NCBI RefSeq assembly: GCF_007833165.1
Contig: NZ_VOBQ01000002.1
Location: 248,001-312,000, forward strand
DNA length: 64,000 nucleotides
Source of the DNA: Caenimonas sedimenti
Lineage (GTDB): Bacteria; Pseudomonadota; Gammaproteobacteria; Burkholderiales; Burkholderiaceae_C
Direction of reading: 5' to 3'
Shown: positions 36,581-47,819 of the stretch, piece after piece
Layout: each line of letters starts with the position of its first letter
Position numbering within the stretch: position 1 is the first letter of the stretch
Made by a program: the position numbers and the translations under genes
Notes under the pieces: model-generated
Told to the model about the DNA's origin: nothing
The model's input: the letters and a program-made list of their open reading frames with translations, nothing else
Database searches by the model: none

Positions 36581-37362
36581 AGGAGGGCTCCGAGGTAGGT
36601 CGAGGAGGAATCGTCGGCGTCGATGGGCTTCTTGCCCTTTCCCGCCGTCGCCGGTTTGCGTTTGCTTGTACGCAAGACTTGTGCCGCACTGGGCTCGTTG
36701 AGCGGTGCCAGCGCGTCACGCAGTAGCGCCAGGGGGTCGCTGTTGGCGGGCAGCCGCAAGTGCGCCTGCACGGTGCCGATGTGGCGCGCCATCAGTGCCT
36801 CCGCACCAATGCGGTCGCCCTTTTCCAGTGCGGCGACGATCTGCACATGGTCCTCGCACGACTGCGCGGCGTCGTGCGACGACTGGTAGAGCATCGCGAT
36901 CAATGTGGTGCGCGCCGTGAAGTCGCGCAGCGTGTCGGCGAGCAGGCTGTTGCCCAGGCATTCGGCCAGGCACACGTGGAAGTCGCCGAGCAGGAAGCTG
37001 CGGGCGCCCACGTCGGTGCCCTTCACGGCGGCCTTCTCGCGCGCGAGGTGCGCCTTGAGCTCCTTCAGCTTGCCCTTGTCGAGGGCGCCCGTGTTGCGGA
37101 TCAGCCCCAGCTCGATCACGCGCCGGGCCTCGAAGGCCTCGCGTGCTTCGTCCTGCGAAGGCTCGATCACGTACCAGCCGCGCCGTGCGCTCACCGTGAC
37201 GATGCCGCGCGCGGCCAGCCGCGTCAGCGCCTCGCGCACGATGGTGCGGCTGCAGTCGAACAGCATGGCGAGTTGCTGCTCGCCGAGCCGCGAACCTGGC
37301 GCGAGCTTCTGCGCCATCACCGCTTCAAGGATGCGGTCGCTGATCTCGGAGGGGCTGGCCAT
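36577..37362 (-). CDS. GntR-family (FCD) regulator of the amino-acid ABC operon
   Basis: A 261-residue FadR-subfamily regulator and the first gene of the operon. The winged helix has LAMLFDCSRTIVREALTRL (about residues 31-49); the FCD domain holds DFHVCLAECLGN and later EDHVQIVAAL. The C-terminus (about 225-261) is an unusual Lys/Ser-rich extension (SKRKPATAGKGKKP) beyond the FCD fold. Being cotranscribed with the transporter suggests ligand-dependent autoregulation through the palindrome at 37402. Confidence 0.85.
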   Translation of the reverse strand: MASPSEISDRILEAVMAQKLAPGSRLGEQQLAMLFDCSRTIVREALTRLAARGIVTVSARRGWYVIEPSQDEAREAFEARRVIELGLIRNTGALDKGKLKELKAHLAREKAAVKGTDVGARSFLLGDFHVCLAECLGNSLLADTLRDFTARTTLIAMLYQSSHDAAQSCEDHVQIVAALEKGDRIGAEALMARHIGTVQAHLRLPANSDPLALLRDALAPLNEPSAAQVLRTSKRKPATAGKGKKPIDADDSSSTYLGALL

Positions 37363-37401
37363 CCACTTGCGTCGCAGCTTTCATGCCTGCTGGTATGCAA
37401 G

Positions 37402-37415
37402 ATTGGTGCACCAAT
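37402..37415. promoter_or_regulatory. Perfect 14-bp palindrome, likely GntR operator
   Basis: ATTGGTGCACCAAT is a perfect palindrome 40 bp upstream of the GntR start codon, in the 106-bp gap before the Bug receptor gene. TTGGT-N2-ACCAA-type palindromes are classic targets of FadR-subfamily GntR proteins. Autoregulation of the operon is inferred. Confidence 0.6.
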
Positions 37416-37468
37416 GACGGGCGCCACGCCCGTTCGCCGGGCACCCGCGGGTGCCCGGCACTGCGCGA

Positions 37469-38431
37469 TCAGTCCAACTTGGCGCCGGACTTCTTCACCG
37501 CATCCGCCCACCGCGGCATCTCGGAAGCCAGGTACTTGGCAAAGTCTTCCGCGCCCAGGTAGGCCGGATCCGCCCCCTGCGTGAGCATGCGGCTGCGGAT
37601 CTCCGGGGTGGTCAGCACCTGGCGGAAAGCATCGCTCAGTTTCGCGGTGATGTCCTTCGGCAGGTTGGCCGGCGCGAGGAAGCCGTAGAAGCCGACCACC
37701 TCGAAGTCCTTGATGCCGGACTCCATCGCGGTCGGGACGTCCGGCAGCGCGGGGTTGCGCTCGCGGCTGGTCACGGCGAGGGCCTTGACCTTGCCCTGCT
37801 TGTGGTACGCCGCCGCCTGCGGGATCGACTCGGCCATGAACTGCACCTGGCCCGCCATCAGGTCGGTGAAGGCCGGCGCGCTGCCGCGGTAGGGGATGTG
37901 GACCATGAACAGCCCCGTGGACGTCTTGAACATCTCCGGCACCAGGTGGCTGATGCCGCCGTTGCCCGCCGATCCGTAGTTCACCTGGCCGGGCCGGGTC
38001 CGGGCGTAGTCCATGAACTCCTTCAGGGAGTTCGCGGGCACCTTCGGGTTGACCAGCAGCGCCAGCGGCTGCATGGCGCTGCGGGCGATCGGGGTGAAAT
38101 CGCGCAGGGTCTGGTAGGGCAGCTTGCTGTAGAGCGCCGGGTTGATCACCATCACGCCGGTGTTGGCCAGCATCAGCGTGTAGCCGTCGGCGGGTGCCTT
38201 CATCACGTCCTGCGCGCCCACCGTGCCGCCGGCGCCGGCCTTGTAGTCGATGACGATGGGCTGGCCCAGCACGGCCTGCAACCTCTCGGCAAGCAGGCGC
38301 GCGTGCTGGTCCAGCGGGCCGCCGGCGGGGAAGCCGATCACCAGCCGGATCGGCTTCTCGGGGTAAGCGGCGGCCGCCGCGATGCTCGTTGCAGCCAGCA
38401 GGGCCGCGGTCGCGGCCTTCCAGAACTTCAT
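37469..38431 (-). CDS. Tripartite tricarboxylate transporter (Bug) family substrate-binding protein
   Basis: A 320-residue periplasmic receptor of the Bug/TctC family, greatly expanded in Burkholderiales. It has a signal peptide (residues 1-22, cleavage near AAAAA-YPEKP), the conserved YPEKPIRLVIGFPAGGPLDQ start in two parts, GAGGTVGAQDVMKAPADGYT and NYGSAGNGGISHL. No TctA/TctB membrane genes are adjacent, which is common for orphan Bug proteins. It diverges from the acyl-CoA ligase, so the ligand may be that enzyme's acid substrate. Confidence 0.88.
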   Translation of the reverse strand: MKFWKAATAALLAATSIAAAAAYPEKPIRLVIGFPAGGPLDQHARLLAERLQAVLGQPIVIDYKAGAGGTVGAQDVMKAPADGYTLMLANTGVMVINPALYSKLPYQTLRDFTPIARSAMQPLALLVNPKVPANSLKEFMDYARTRPGQVNYGSAGNGGISHLVPEMFKTSTGLFMVHIPYRGSAPAFTDLMAGQVQFMAESIPQAAAYHKQGKVKALAVTSRERNPALPDVPTAMESGIKDFEVVGFYGFLAPANLPKDITAKLSDAFRQVLTTPEIRSRMLTQGADPAYLGAEDFAKYLASEMPRWADAVKKSGAKLD

Positions 38432-38539
38432 GCGTCGTCTCCTGTTTCGTCGTGCGGAACCATGATATCGGTCGCCCAGGTGACGCCCTTGCGGGGTTCC
38501 CCGGTGCACCGCAACAAACCGAATGGCTACCCTCCCGGC

Positions 38540-40234
38540 ATGGATCGACCGCATCACAAGTTCTGGCCCAAGCGCCTGCCGCACGCCCTGACCATCCCCG
38601 CCACGTCCCTCTGGGACAACCTGGCCACCAGCGCGAGGCGCTATCCCGACAAGGCGGCCATCATCTTCTTCGGGCGCCGCACCAGCTATGCCGAACTGCA
38701 GCGGCAAGCCGAAAAGCTGGCCGCCCGCCTGCAGGCGATGGGCGTGCGCAAGGGCGACCGCGTGCTGCTCAACATGCAGAACTGTCCGCAGCTGATCATT
38801 GCGCACTTCGCCATCCTGCGCGCCAACGCGGTGGTGGTCCCGGTGAACCCGATGAACCGCGCGGAGGAGCTGAAGCACTACATCACCGACCCGGACGCCA
38901 AGGTGGCGATCACCACCAGCGACCTGGCCGGGGAGATCGCCCGGGCCGACGCCGAACTGCCGGCCAGCGAGCGCTTGTCGCACCTGATCGTCACGCACTT
39001 CACCGACGCCTTCGATCCGGAGGCTCCCGAGTGCGGCCCATTGCCCGCGGCGTGGCGCGACTGGCTGCTCACGCGGCACGCCTTCCCGGGCCTGGTCAGC
39101 GGCCAGGTCATCGGCTGGAACGCGGCGCTGGACAACGGCTTGCCTTTGGGCGAGGTGACGGTCGGCCCGGCGGACCTGGCGGTGCTGCCCTACACCAGCG
39201 GCACGACCGGCCACCCCAAGGGCTGCATGCACCCGCACCGCAGCATCATGCACAACGCCATGGCCAGCACCGTCTGGGGCAACGGCACGGCGGAGGGCGT
39301 CATGCTGCTGGTCGTGCCGATGTTCCACATCACCGGCATGGTCAGCGTGATGCACTCGCACATCTACATGGGCGCGACGCTGGTCGTGATGCCGCGCTGG
39401 GACCGCGACCTGGCCGGCCACCTGATCTCCAGCTACAAGGTCACCACCTGGACCAACATCCCCACCATGGTCATCGACCTGCTGGGCAGCCCCAACTTCG
39501 CGTCGTTCGACCTGTCCAGCCTGCACCACATCGGCGGCGGCGGCGCGGCGATGCCGCAGGCAGTGGCGCAGCGGCTGCTGGAGCAGTACGACCTGCGCTA
39601 TGTCGAAGGCTACGGCCTGACCGAGACGGCGGCGCCCTCGCACAGCAACCCGCCCGACGCGCCCAAGCAGCAGTGCCTGGGCATCCCCTTCCTGAGCTGC
39701 GACTCGCGCGTGATCGACCCGGAGACGCTGAAGGAGTTGCCGCCGGGCGAGCAGGGCGAGATCATCATGCGCGGCCCGATGGTGTTCGACGGCTATTGGA
39801 AGCGCCCCGAAGCCACCGAAGCCGCATTCATCGAGTTCGAGGGCCAGCGCTTCTTCCGCTCGGGCGACCTGGGCCGCACCGACGAGGACGGCTACTTCTT
39901 CCTCACCGACCGCCTCAAGCGGATGATCAACGCGTCCGGCTTCAAGGTCTGGCCGGCGGAGGTGGAGGCGCTGATGTTCCGCCACCCGGCCATCCAGGAG
40001 GCCTGCGTCATCTCCACGCGCGACGCCTACCGCGGCGAGTCGGTGAAGGCCGTGGTGGTCGTGCGCGCCTCCCACAAGGGCCAGGTCAGCGAGCAGGACA
40101 TCGTCGACTGGTGCCGGGCCAACATGGCCGTGTACAAGGTGCCACGCATCATCCAATTTGTTGATGCCTTGCCCAAGAGCGGCAGCGGCAAAGTGATGTG
40201 GCGCAGCTTGCAGGAGGCCGAAGGTCAGGCGTAG
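38540..40234 (+). CDS. Long-chain/aryl fatty-acid-CoA ligase (AMP-forming)
   Basis: A 564-residue ANL-superfamily adenylating enzyme that activates a carboxylic acid with ATP and joins it to CoA. The P-loop-like motif YTSGTTGHPKGC is at about residues 217-228, the ATP motif GYGLTETAAPS at about 357-367, and the hinge/lysine region GRTDEDGYFFLTDRLKRMIN follows, with the C-terminal catalytic lysine in PKSGSGKVMWR. The ATG at 38540 starts MDRPHHKFWPKR; upstream open frame is shadow. Substrate undetermined. Confidence 0.87.
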   Translation: MDRPHHKFWPKRLPHALTIPATSLWDNLATSARRYPDKAAIIFFGRRTSYAELQRQAEKLAARLQAMGVRKGDRVLLNMQNCPQLIIAHFAILRANAVVVPVNPMNRAEELKHYITDPDAKVAITTSDLAGEIARADAELPASERLSHLIVTHFTDAFDPEAPECGPLPAAWRDWLLTRHAFPGLVSGQVIGWNAALDNGLPLGEVTVGPADLAVLPYTSGTTGHPKGCMHPHRSIMHNAMASTVWGNGTAEGVMLLVVPMFHITGMVSVMHSHIYMGATLVVMPRWDRDLAGHLISSYKVTTWTNIPTMVIDLLGSPNFASFDLSSLHHIGGGGAAMPQAVAQRLLEQYDLRYVEGYGLTETAAPSHSNPPDAPKQQCLGIPFLSCDSRVIDPETLKELPPGEQGEIIMRGPMVFDGYWKRPEATEAAFIEFEGQRFFRSGDLGRTDEDGYFFLTDRLKRMINASGFKVWPAEVEALMFRHPAIQEACVISTRDAYRGESVKAVVVVRASHKGQVSEQDIVDWCRANMAVYKVPRIIQFVDALPKSGSGKVMWRSLQEAEGQA

Positions 40235-40285
40235 ACTGTCCGTTCAGGCGAGGCGATCGACCAACAACAAGGAGGCGCCCACCGA

Positions 40286-41281
40286 ATGACCAACGACCCC
40301 GCTCCCAGCACCGATTGGAAGGAGCGCATCGCTCCCGACGAGGCCGAACGCTACGCGAAGTTCGCCACGCAGTTCGCCGAGATCCAGGCCCGCAAGTCCA
40401 AACGCCATGGTGCCGGGCGCGCCCTGCACCGCAAGCAGCTCTCCGCCGCGCAGGGCACGCTGGAAGTGCTCGATGGCCTGCCCCACTACGCGCATTTCGG
40501 CCTGTTCGCGGTGCCGCACGACTACGAAGTCTGGGTTCGCCTGTCCAACGGTGGCATGGACCGCGCGCCCGACAAGGTGCCCGACATCCGCGGTTTCGCC
40601 CTGCGCGTGCTCGGCGTGCGCGGCAACTCCGCGCTCGGCAACGGCCCGGCCGTGAGCCAGGACTTCACCCTGATCAACCAGGAAGCCTTCGCGTTCGCCG
40701 GCAGCACCGAGTTCGTCGAGTTCGCCGTGGCCGCCTCGCGCGGGAACGCCGAGCTGTTCAAGTACATCTTCAAGCGCTACGGGCTGCTCGGCGCGCCGCG
40801 CCAGTTGGGGAAGATGATCAAGGTGGTCAAGAAGCCTTTCACCGGTTTTGCCACCGAAACGCTGTTCAGTGCGCTGCCGATGGCCAACGGGCCGTACGCC
40901 GTGCGGGTGCGCCTGGTGCCGTCCGCCGCCAACGGCAAGCCCGAGAGCGGCGCCCACAACGACTGGTCCGCCGACTTCGCGGCGCGGCTGCGCAAGGGCC
41001 CGCTGCATTGGGACATGCAGCTGCAGTTCTTCGCCAGCGAAGCACTCACGCCGATCGAAGACGCTTCGGTCAACTGGACCACGCCCTATTCGACGGTGGC
41101 CCGGTTGATGCTGCCGCAGCAGGACCTGGACTCGCCCGACGCCAAGACTTTCGCCGAGCGGGTCGAAGGCTCCGTCATCGACCCCTGGCAGGCACTGGTC
41201 GAGCACCGGCCGCTGGGCGATGTCCAGCGCGCGCGCAAGGTCGTCTACTTCCAGAGCCAGAAGGGGCGCGGCGCCAGCTGA
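40286..41281 (+). CDS. Short catalase-like heme protein
   Basis: A 331-residue protein with similarity to the catalase core. The distal heme pocket pattern R-x-x-H followed by a Gly and a beta strand (RALHRKQLSAAQGTLEV) is present around residue 48, then WVRLSNG and DIRGFALRVLGV, equivalents of the V-R-F-S and D-x-R-G-F-A catalase segments; QDF follows. The usual proximal Tyr motif R-x-F-x-Y is not evident, and the protein is much shorter than monofunctional catalases (about 480 or more). It may be a peroxidase-like or lipid-peroxide enzyme. An AAGGAGG site precedes the ATG. Confidence 0.65.
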   Translation: MTNDPAPSTDWKERIAPDEAERYAKFATQFAEIQARKSKRHGAGRALHRKQLSAAQGTLEVLDGLPHYAHFGLFAVPHDYEVWVRLSNGGMDRAPDKVPDIRGFALRVLGVRGNSALGNGPAVSQDFTLINQEAFAFAGSTEFVEFAVAASRGNAELFKYIFKRYGLLGAPRQLGKMIKVVKKPFTGFATETLFSALPMANGPYAVRVRLVPSAANGKPESGAHNDWSADFAARLRKGPLHWDMQLQFFASEALTPIEDASVNWTTPYSTVARLMLPQQDLDSPDAKTFAERVEGSVIDPWQALVEHRPLGDVQRARKVVYFQSQKGRGAS

Positions 41282-41404
41282 CCGCCCGGGGCCGGCGCTG
41301 GCTCGCGACCTCATCTGTCGGAGTTTGCCTACAGGGTCAGCGGCGGGCAGCCGCTACCATGGCCCAGCACCCCGGCGCTTCGTCCGTGGGCTCGTCAGCA
41401 CCGG

Positions 41405-42915
41405 ATGCAAGCCAAGACAATCGACCACGATTTGCCAAGACAGGAACGTGCCTCCACCGGAATCCCGGGGTTGGATGACGTTCTGGGGGGCGGCCTGCCC
41501 ATCCGGCACCTCTACCTGGTGGAGGGCAACCCGGGGGCGGGAAAGACGACGCTCGCATTGCAGTTCCTGCGCGATGCGGGAGAGCGTGGTGAGCGCGGCT
41601 TGTATGTCACGCTGTCGGAAACGGCCGATGAACTGAGGACGGTGGCCGCTTCGCATGGCTGGTCGCTGGCCGGCATCGAGCTGTTCGAACTGGTGAGCAG
41701 CGAAGGCCTGAGCCCGGAAGTGGAGCAATCCATTCTTCATCCCTCGGAGGTCGAACTGGGCGAGACCGTGCGTGGGATCATGTCCGCGGTCGACCAGATG
41801 CGCCCCAGCCGCGTGGTGTTCGACAGCCTGTCCGAAATGCGGCTGCTGGCGCAGACCCCCTTGCGCTACCGGCGCCAGGTGCTCGCGCTCAAGCGTTTCT
41901 TCGCCGAACGCAAGTGCACGGTGCTGATGCTGGATGACTGTTCCGACCACCACGCGGACCAGCAATTGCACAGCATCGCCCACGGGGTGATCCGGCTCGA
42001 ACAAGCCGTGGACCAGTACGGGCCCGAGCGGCGGCGCCTGCGCGTGATCAAGATGCGCGGCATCCGGTACCGGGGTGGCGACCACGACTTTTCGCTCAAC
42101 ACGGGTGGACTCTCCGTTTACCCGCGCCTGGTCGCGTCCGAGCACCGCTTCGACGCGGAAGCGCGCGTGGTCAGCACCGGGTTCGAACGCCTCGACGCAT
42201 TGATGGGTGGCGGCCTGGCGCGCGGCAGCAACACCCTGTTCGTGGGGCCGTCCGGCGTGGGCAAGACCACCACCGCCATTGCGTGCGTGCTGGCGGCGCT
42301 GCGCCGCGGCGAAAAGGCGGCCTACTACCTGTTCGACGAAGGCCTGGGCACCTTGCTGTTGCGGGCCAGGGCCCTGGGCCTGGACGTCCAGCCCTTCATC
42401 GACAATGGCCAGTTGTCCGTCATCGCCCTGGACCCGGCCGAAGTGTCGGCCGGCGAATTCGCGCACATGGTCCGGCACGCCGTCGAGGATGCCGGCGCAC
42501 TGACGGTGGTCATCGACAGCCTCAACGCCTACCTGCAGGCCATGCCGGGCAGCAAGTACCTGTTGCTGCAGATGCACGAACTGCTCACCTACCTGAACCA
42601 CCGGGGCGTCGTGACGATCCTGGTGCTGGGGCAGCACGGCCTGCTCGGGGAATTGCATGCTGACGTGGACATGAGCTACCTGAGCGACTCCATCCTGCTG
42701 TTCCGCTTCTTCGAGGCGCGCGGCAATCTGCTCAAGGCCGTCTCGATGATCAAGAGCCGCACCGCGCGGCACGAACTCACCATCCGCGAATTCCGCATCG
42801 GCAATGAAGGCATCGAGATCGGCCCGGAAGTGACCGACTTCGAAGGCGTGCTGGCGGGCATCGCCTCCTACCGCGGCACACAGCACCTGCTGGGCGACGC
42901 GGACCTGGTGCGGCC

Positions 42916-42919
<4 letters not shown>
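41405..42919 (+). CDS. KaiC-like double-domain RecA-superfamily ATPase
   Basis: A 504-residue protein with two KaiC domains. CI has Walker A GNPGAGKT (41-48) and CII has GPSGVGKT (281-288). KaiC's paired catalytic glutamates appear as Ser-Glu (71-72) in CI and Asp-Glu (311-312) in CII. In the CII segment that carries KaiC's autophosphorylated Ser431/Thr432, this protein has Ser424/Tyr425 (DMSYLSDSILLF). KaiC homologues outside cyanobacteria act in stress or timing signalling. It is coupled by an ATGA overlap to a hybrid histidine kinase, implying one signalling unit. KaiA and KaiB are not in the window. Confidence 0.85.
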
Positions 42920-44613
<1,694 letters not shown>

Positions 44614-44631
44614 ACGCATGGGCCGGCGCAG

Positions 44632-45531
44632 GTGCAGGACGCTGATCTTCTCGACTGCCTCGTCATCGGCGGAGGCGCCGCCGGCCTGACGGCGGCCGTG
44701 TACCTGGGACGCTACAAGCGGCGAGTCCAGGTTGTCGACGCCGGCGCCAGCCGGCTGCGGCTGATCCCCCTGAGCCGCAACGTGCCGGGCTTTCCGGAAG
44801 GCATCGCCGGGCCGGACCTGTGGCGCCGCATGCGCGAGCACGCCGTCGCGTACGGCGTGCCCATCGCCGAAGCATGCATCGAGCGCCTGGAACAGCGCGC
44901 CGGCGGCGGCTTCATCGCCCACGCAGCCGGCCGTGAATGGCACGCGCGCTATGTGATCCTGGCGACGGGCGCCTGTGACGTCGCCCCCGAGATTCCTGGC
45001 CTGGACCATGCGCTGCAAGCCGGCCAGGTGCGCTATTGCCCGGTGTGCGACGGCTTCGAGACCCAGGGCCAGCGCGTGGCCGTCCTGGGACGCGCCGGCC
45101 ACGGCCTGCGCGAATCGCTCTTCGTGGCCGGCTTCGGCAACGAGGTCACCTGGCTGGCCATGCAGTCGCAGGAGGAGGTGGCACCGGCCGACCTGGCCCG
45201 CCTGCGCGAAGCTGGCGTGCGCATCGCCGAAAGCGCACCCACCCGCATCGAATGCAGCCAGTCGGACGGTGTCTGCGTCGACCTGGTGAATGGCCAACGC
45301 CTGCACTTCGAAACGCTGTACCCGGCGCTGGGCCTGGTGCACGCCTGCGGCCTGGCGACGGCGCTCGGCGCGCGGGCCCATGCCGACGGCCAGCTCGAAG
45401 TCGACGCACACCAGCAGACCTGCGTGCCGGGGCTCTACGCCGCGGGCGACGTCTCCGTGGACCTGAACCAGATCAGCGTCGCCACCGGGCATGCCGCGAT
45501 CGCGGCGACGGCGATCCACAACCGGCTCTGA
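44632..45531 (+). CDS. Thioredoxin reductase-like FAD-dependent oxidoreductase
   Basis: A 299-residue two-domain flavoprotein. FAD motif [12 protein letters not shown] (about residues 11-22), redox-active CPVCDGFE (about 137-144), and the FAD end motif [20 protein letters not shown] in pieces near the C-terminus. The NADPH-domain glycine motif (VLGRAGHG) deviates from the usual G-x-G-x-S-A, as in ferredoxin/flavin-type thioredoxin reductase relatives. The GTG at 44632 lies 18 bp after the kinase gene, so it may belong to the KaiC-like operon. A weak similarity to the DFFR class is possible. Confidence 0.8.
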   Translation: MQDADLLDCLVIGGGAAGLTAAVYLGRYKRRVQVVDAGASRLRLIPLSRNVPGFPEGIAGPDLWRRMREHAVAYGVPIAEACIERLEQRAGGGFIAHAAGREWHARYVILATGACDVAPEIPGLDHALQAGQVRYCPVCDGFETQGQRVAVLGRAGHGLRESLFVAGFGNEVTWLAMQSQEEVAPADLARLREAGVRIAESAPTRIECSQSDGVCVDLVNGQRLHFETLYPALGLVHACGLATALGARAHADGQLEVDAHQQTCVPGLYAAGDVSVDLNQISVATGHAAIAATAIHNRL

Positions 45532-45577
45532 CTTCCTCTACGATGGGTGCGTCCAGCAGCACCATCGGAGCGGTCCC

Positions 45578-46690
45578 TTGAAGATCAAGAGCGTCGAACC
45601 CTTCATCCTGCATGTGCCCGTCACCGGCAGCCAGATCGCCGACAGCACGCACAGCATCAGCCACTGGGGCGTGGTCGGCGCATGCATCACCACGGAAGAC
45701 GGCCTGGCGGGCTACGGCTTCACCGGCACGCACGCGCACCTGCCGGGCGACCAGCTCATCACGCGCTGCATCGCCACCTGCCACGCGCCCCTGCTGGTCG
45801 GCGAGGACGCCGGCGACGTGCAGCGGCTCTGGCTCAAGCTGGCGCGCAACCCGGCGCTGCAATGGATCGGCCGCGCGGGCATCACCACGCTGTCGCACGC
45901 CGCCATCGACATCGCCTTGTGGGACCTGAAGGCCAAGTCCGCGGGCGTACCGCTGTGGAAGCTGCTCGGCGGCCAGGTGCGCCCCAAGGTTCGCGCGTAC
46001 AACACCGACATCGGCTGGCTGTCGATCGGCGATGCGCAGCTGGTCGAAGGCGCGCAGCGCGCCGTGGCAGAGGGCTTCACGGGCATCAAGATCAAGGTGG
46101 GATCCACCGTCGAACGCGACCTGCGCCGCCTGGCCGCCGTGCGCGCGGCGATCGGCCCCGACGTCACGCTGGCCGTCGACGGCAACGGCAAGTGGGACTT
46201 GGCCACCTGCCTGCGCTTTTGCCGGGGCGCCGAGGCGCAGGACGTCTACTGGTTCGAGGAGCCGCTCTGGTACGACGACGTGAAAGGCCACGCCGACCTG
46301 GCGCGGGCCACGCGGGTGCCGGTGGCGCTGGGCGAGCAGCTGTACACGCAGGACGCATTCAGCGAGTTCTTTCACCAGCGCGCCATCCACTGGGTGCAGC
46401 CGGATGTGACGCGCATGGCCGGCATCACCGAGGTGTGGCGGGTCTGTGAGACCGCGCACTCGTACCGCCTGCCGGTCGCGCCGCATGCGGGCGACATGAG
46501 CCAGGTGCACGTCCACCTCAACCATGCGCACCCGGCCTGCGAGGTGCTGGAATACATCCCCTGGATCAAGGACTGCTTCACCGACCCTGCGGAAGTGGTG
46601 GATGGTGACTTCCGGCGGCCGTCCGAACCAGGGGCTGGTACCACGCCGACGCCGCAGGCCTGGGAGCGCTTCCGCCAGCCGGCGGCCTGA
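45578..46690 (+). CDS. Mandelate racemase/enolase-superfamily sugar-acid dehydratase-like enzyme
   Basis: A 370-residue enolase-superfamily protein. After the capping domain come the barrel residues of the mandelate racemase subgroup: the K-x-K base in GIKIKVG, the metal ligands Asp in LAVDGNGKW, Glu in WFEEPLW and Glu in LGEQLY, and the His-Asp dyad in QPDVTRMAG and APHAGD. Such enzymes abstract the alpha proton of acid sugars, giving dehydration or racemisation. The start is a TTG at 45578 ([13 protein letters not shown]); no ATG fits. It might supply 2-keto-3-deoxy acids to the island at 4.3-15.8 kb. Confidence 0.82.
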   Translation: MKIKSVEPFILHVPVTGSQIADSTHSISHWGVVGACITTEDGLAGYGFTGTHAHLPGDQLITRCIATCHAPLLVGEDAGDVQRLWLKLARNPALQWIGRAGITTLSHAAIDIALWDLKAKSAGVPLWKLLGGQVRPKVRAYNTDIGWLSIGDAQLVEGAQRAVAEGFTGIKIKVGSTVERDLRRLAAVRAAIGPDVTLAVDGNGKWDLATCLRFCRGAEAQDVYWFEEPLWYDDVKGHADLARATRVPVALGEQLYTQDAFSEFFHQRAIHWVQPDVTRMAGITEVWRVCETAHSYRLPVAPHAGDMSQVHVHLNHAHPACEVLEYIPWIKDCFTDPAEVVDGDFRRPSEPGAGTTPTPQAWERFRQPAA

Positions 46691-46774
46691 CAAGGATTGT
46701 GGGGTAAACGCTGAAGCGCGGCCCCAAGGCGTGGGCTAAGGTAGAAAGCTCTCATCCTGCTCCAGGAGCTTCCC

Positions 46775-47014
46775 ATGCGCGCCATCCTTGCCCTGATTGC
46801 CGGCCTGGCCTTCGCCGGTGCCGCCGCCGCCCACAACTGCCCCAACGAGATGAAGGCGATCGACGCCAAGCTGGGCACCAAGCCCCAGATGTCCAAGGCC
46901 GACATGGACAAGGTGGTGGCCTTGCGCAAGAGCGGCGAGGACCATCACAAGGCCGGCAAGCACAGCGAATCGATGAAGGACCTGGGCGAAGCGAAGAAGA
47001 TGCTCGGAATCTGA
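46775..47014 (+). CDS. Small secreted protein, 79 residues
   Basis: A short protein with a clear signal peptide (MRAILALIAGLAFAGAAAA, cleavage before HNCPNE). The mature 60 residues are Lys- and His-rich and helical (GEDHHKAGKHSESMKDL) with one cysteine. It is not assigned to a known family. An AGGAG site precedes the ATG. A periplasmic stress or metal-related role is possible but not shown. Confidence 0.6.
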   Translation: MRAILALIAGLAFAGAAAAHNCPNEMKAIDAKLGTKPQMSKADMDKVVALRKSGEDHHKAGKHSESMKDLGEAKKMLGI

Positions 47015-47022
47015 TCCGCGGG

Positions 47023-47817
47023 CTATTTGGCGGTGATCCAGGCGGCGGTCTGCCGCACGACCTCCCGCTCCAGGCCATTGAAGCCATGGTGTGCGAAGGC
47101 CTCGCAGGGGTCCCCCCGGTTCTGTCCGCCCTGGAAGGACAGCAAGTGGCTGCGGGGCGCGCCTGCCAGCTTGCGCATGAGTCCGGGCACTTCCGAGTAG
47201 GCGCACAACGAGCAGGCATCCTGCTCGTGATGCACCACCAGCACGGGCACGCGGATCTTTTCCAGCGGCATCGCGGGCACAGCGCGGCCTCGCGGATCCG
47301 TCACGATGGTCGCGGTGAGCACGATGCCGTCGGGCCCGTCGGCGCCGGTCAACTCCGTGGCCACGTAACCCACTGACTGTGTGCCACGGCTGGTTCCAAC
47401 AAGCCAGACCGGAACCTTCGCAGTCTCGCGGACCCAGCCGATGACGGCTTTGACATCGGCAACGTGTTCCGGCCTTTGCCGTGCACCTTGCAGATAGGGT
47501 GGAGTTTGCCGGTCCGACGGCGTGTCGAGCACGATCACCAGCAGGCCTTGCTCCGCGAACAGCTGGCGCGAGCGCACGAGGAAGTTGCCTGTGCCCCAGT
47601 TCATCGACCCGTTGGGGAAGATCTGCAAGCCCCCATGGCCGCCGGCGAAGAGCACGACGGCCGCCTTCGGGTCTGGCGGGGCCAGCACGAGCATCCGTTG
47701 GGTGACGCCGCCCCGGGTCGGGATGTCGACGGGCTTCTCGGCGACCTGGGCCCGCGCCTGCGATCCCACCGTCATCGCCAGGAGCAGGGCGACGGCGAGA
47801 GCGCGGAGGATGTGCAT
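47023..47817 (-). CDS. Secreted alpha/beta-hydrolase
   Basis: A 264-residue periplasmic protein with signal peptide (residues 1-23) and an alpha/beta-hydrolase fold. GGHGG is the oxyanion-hole strand, GTSRGTQSVGY (about residues 141-151) has the nucleophile serine elbow, and the acid and base are in VVHHEQDAC and AFAHHGFNGLE. Conserved cysteines (CSLCAY) may form a disulfide. It resembles dienelactone-hydrolase-like esterases; substrate unknown. Confidence 0.75.
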   Translation of the reverse strand: MHILRALAVALLLAMTVGSQARAQVAEKPVDIPTRGGVTQRMLVLAPPDPKAAVVLFAGGHGGLQIFPNGSMNWGTGNFLVRSRQLFAEQGLLVIVLDTPSDRQTPPYLQGARQRPEHVADVKAVIGWVRETAKVPVWLVGTSRGTQSVGYVATELTGADGPDGIVLTATIVTDPRGRAVPAMPLEKIRVPVLVVHHEQDACSLCAYSEVPGLMRKLAGAPRSHLLSFQGGQNRGDPCEAFAHHGFNGLEREVVRQTAAWITAK

Positions 47818-47819
47818 GA

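Noticed and set aside
37469-40156. An 895-codon frame on the minus strand across the acyl-CoA ligase
   Set aside because: Only its last 320 codons are a real gene (Bug receptor from the ATG at 38431); the rest is His/Val/Asp-rich shadow antisense to the ligase.
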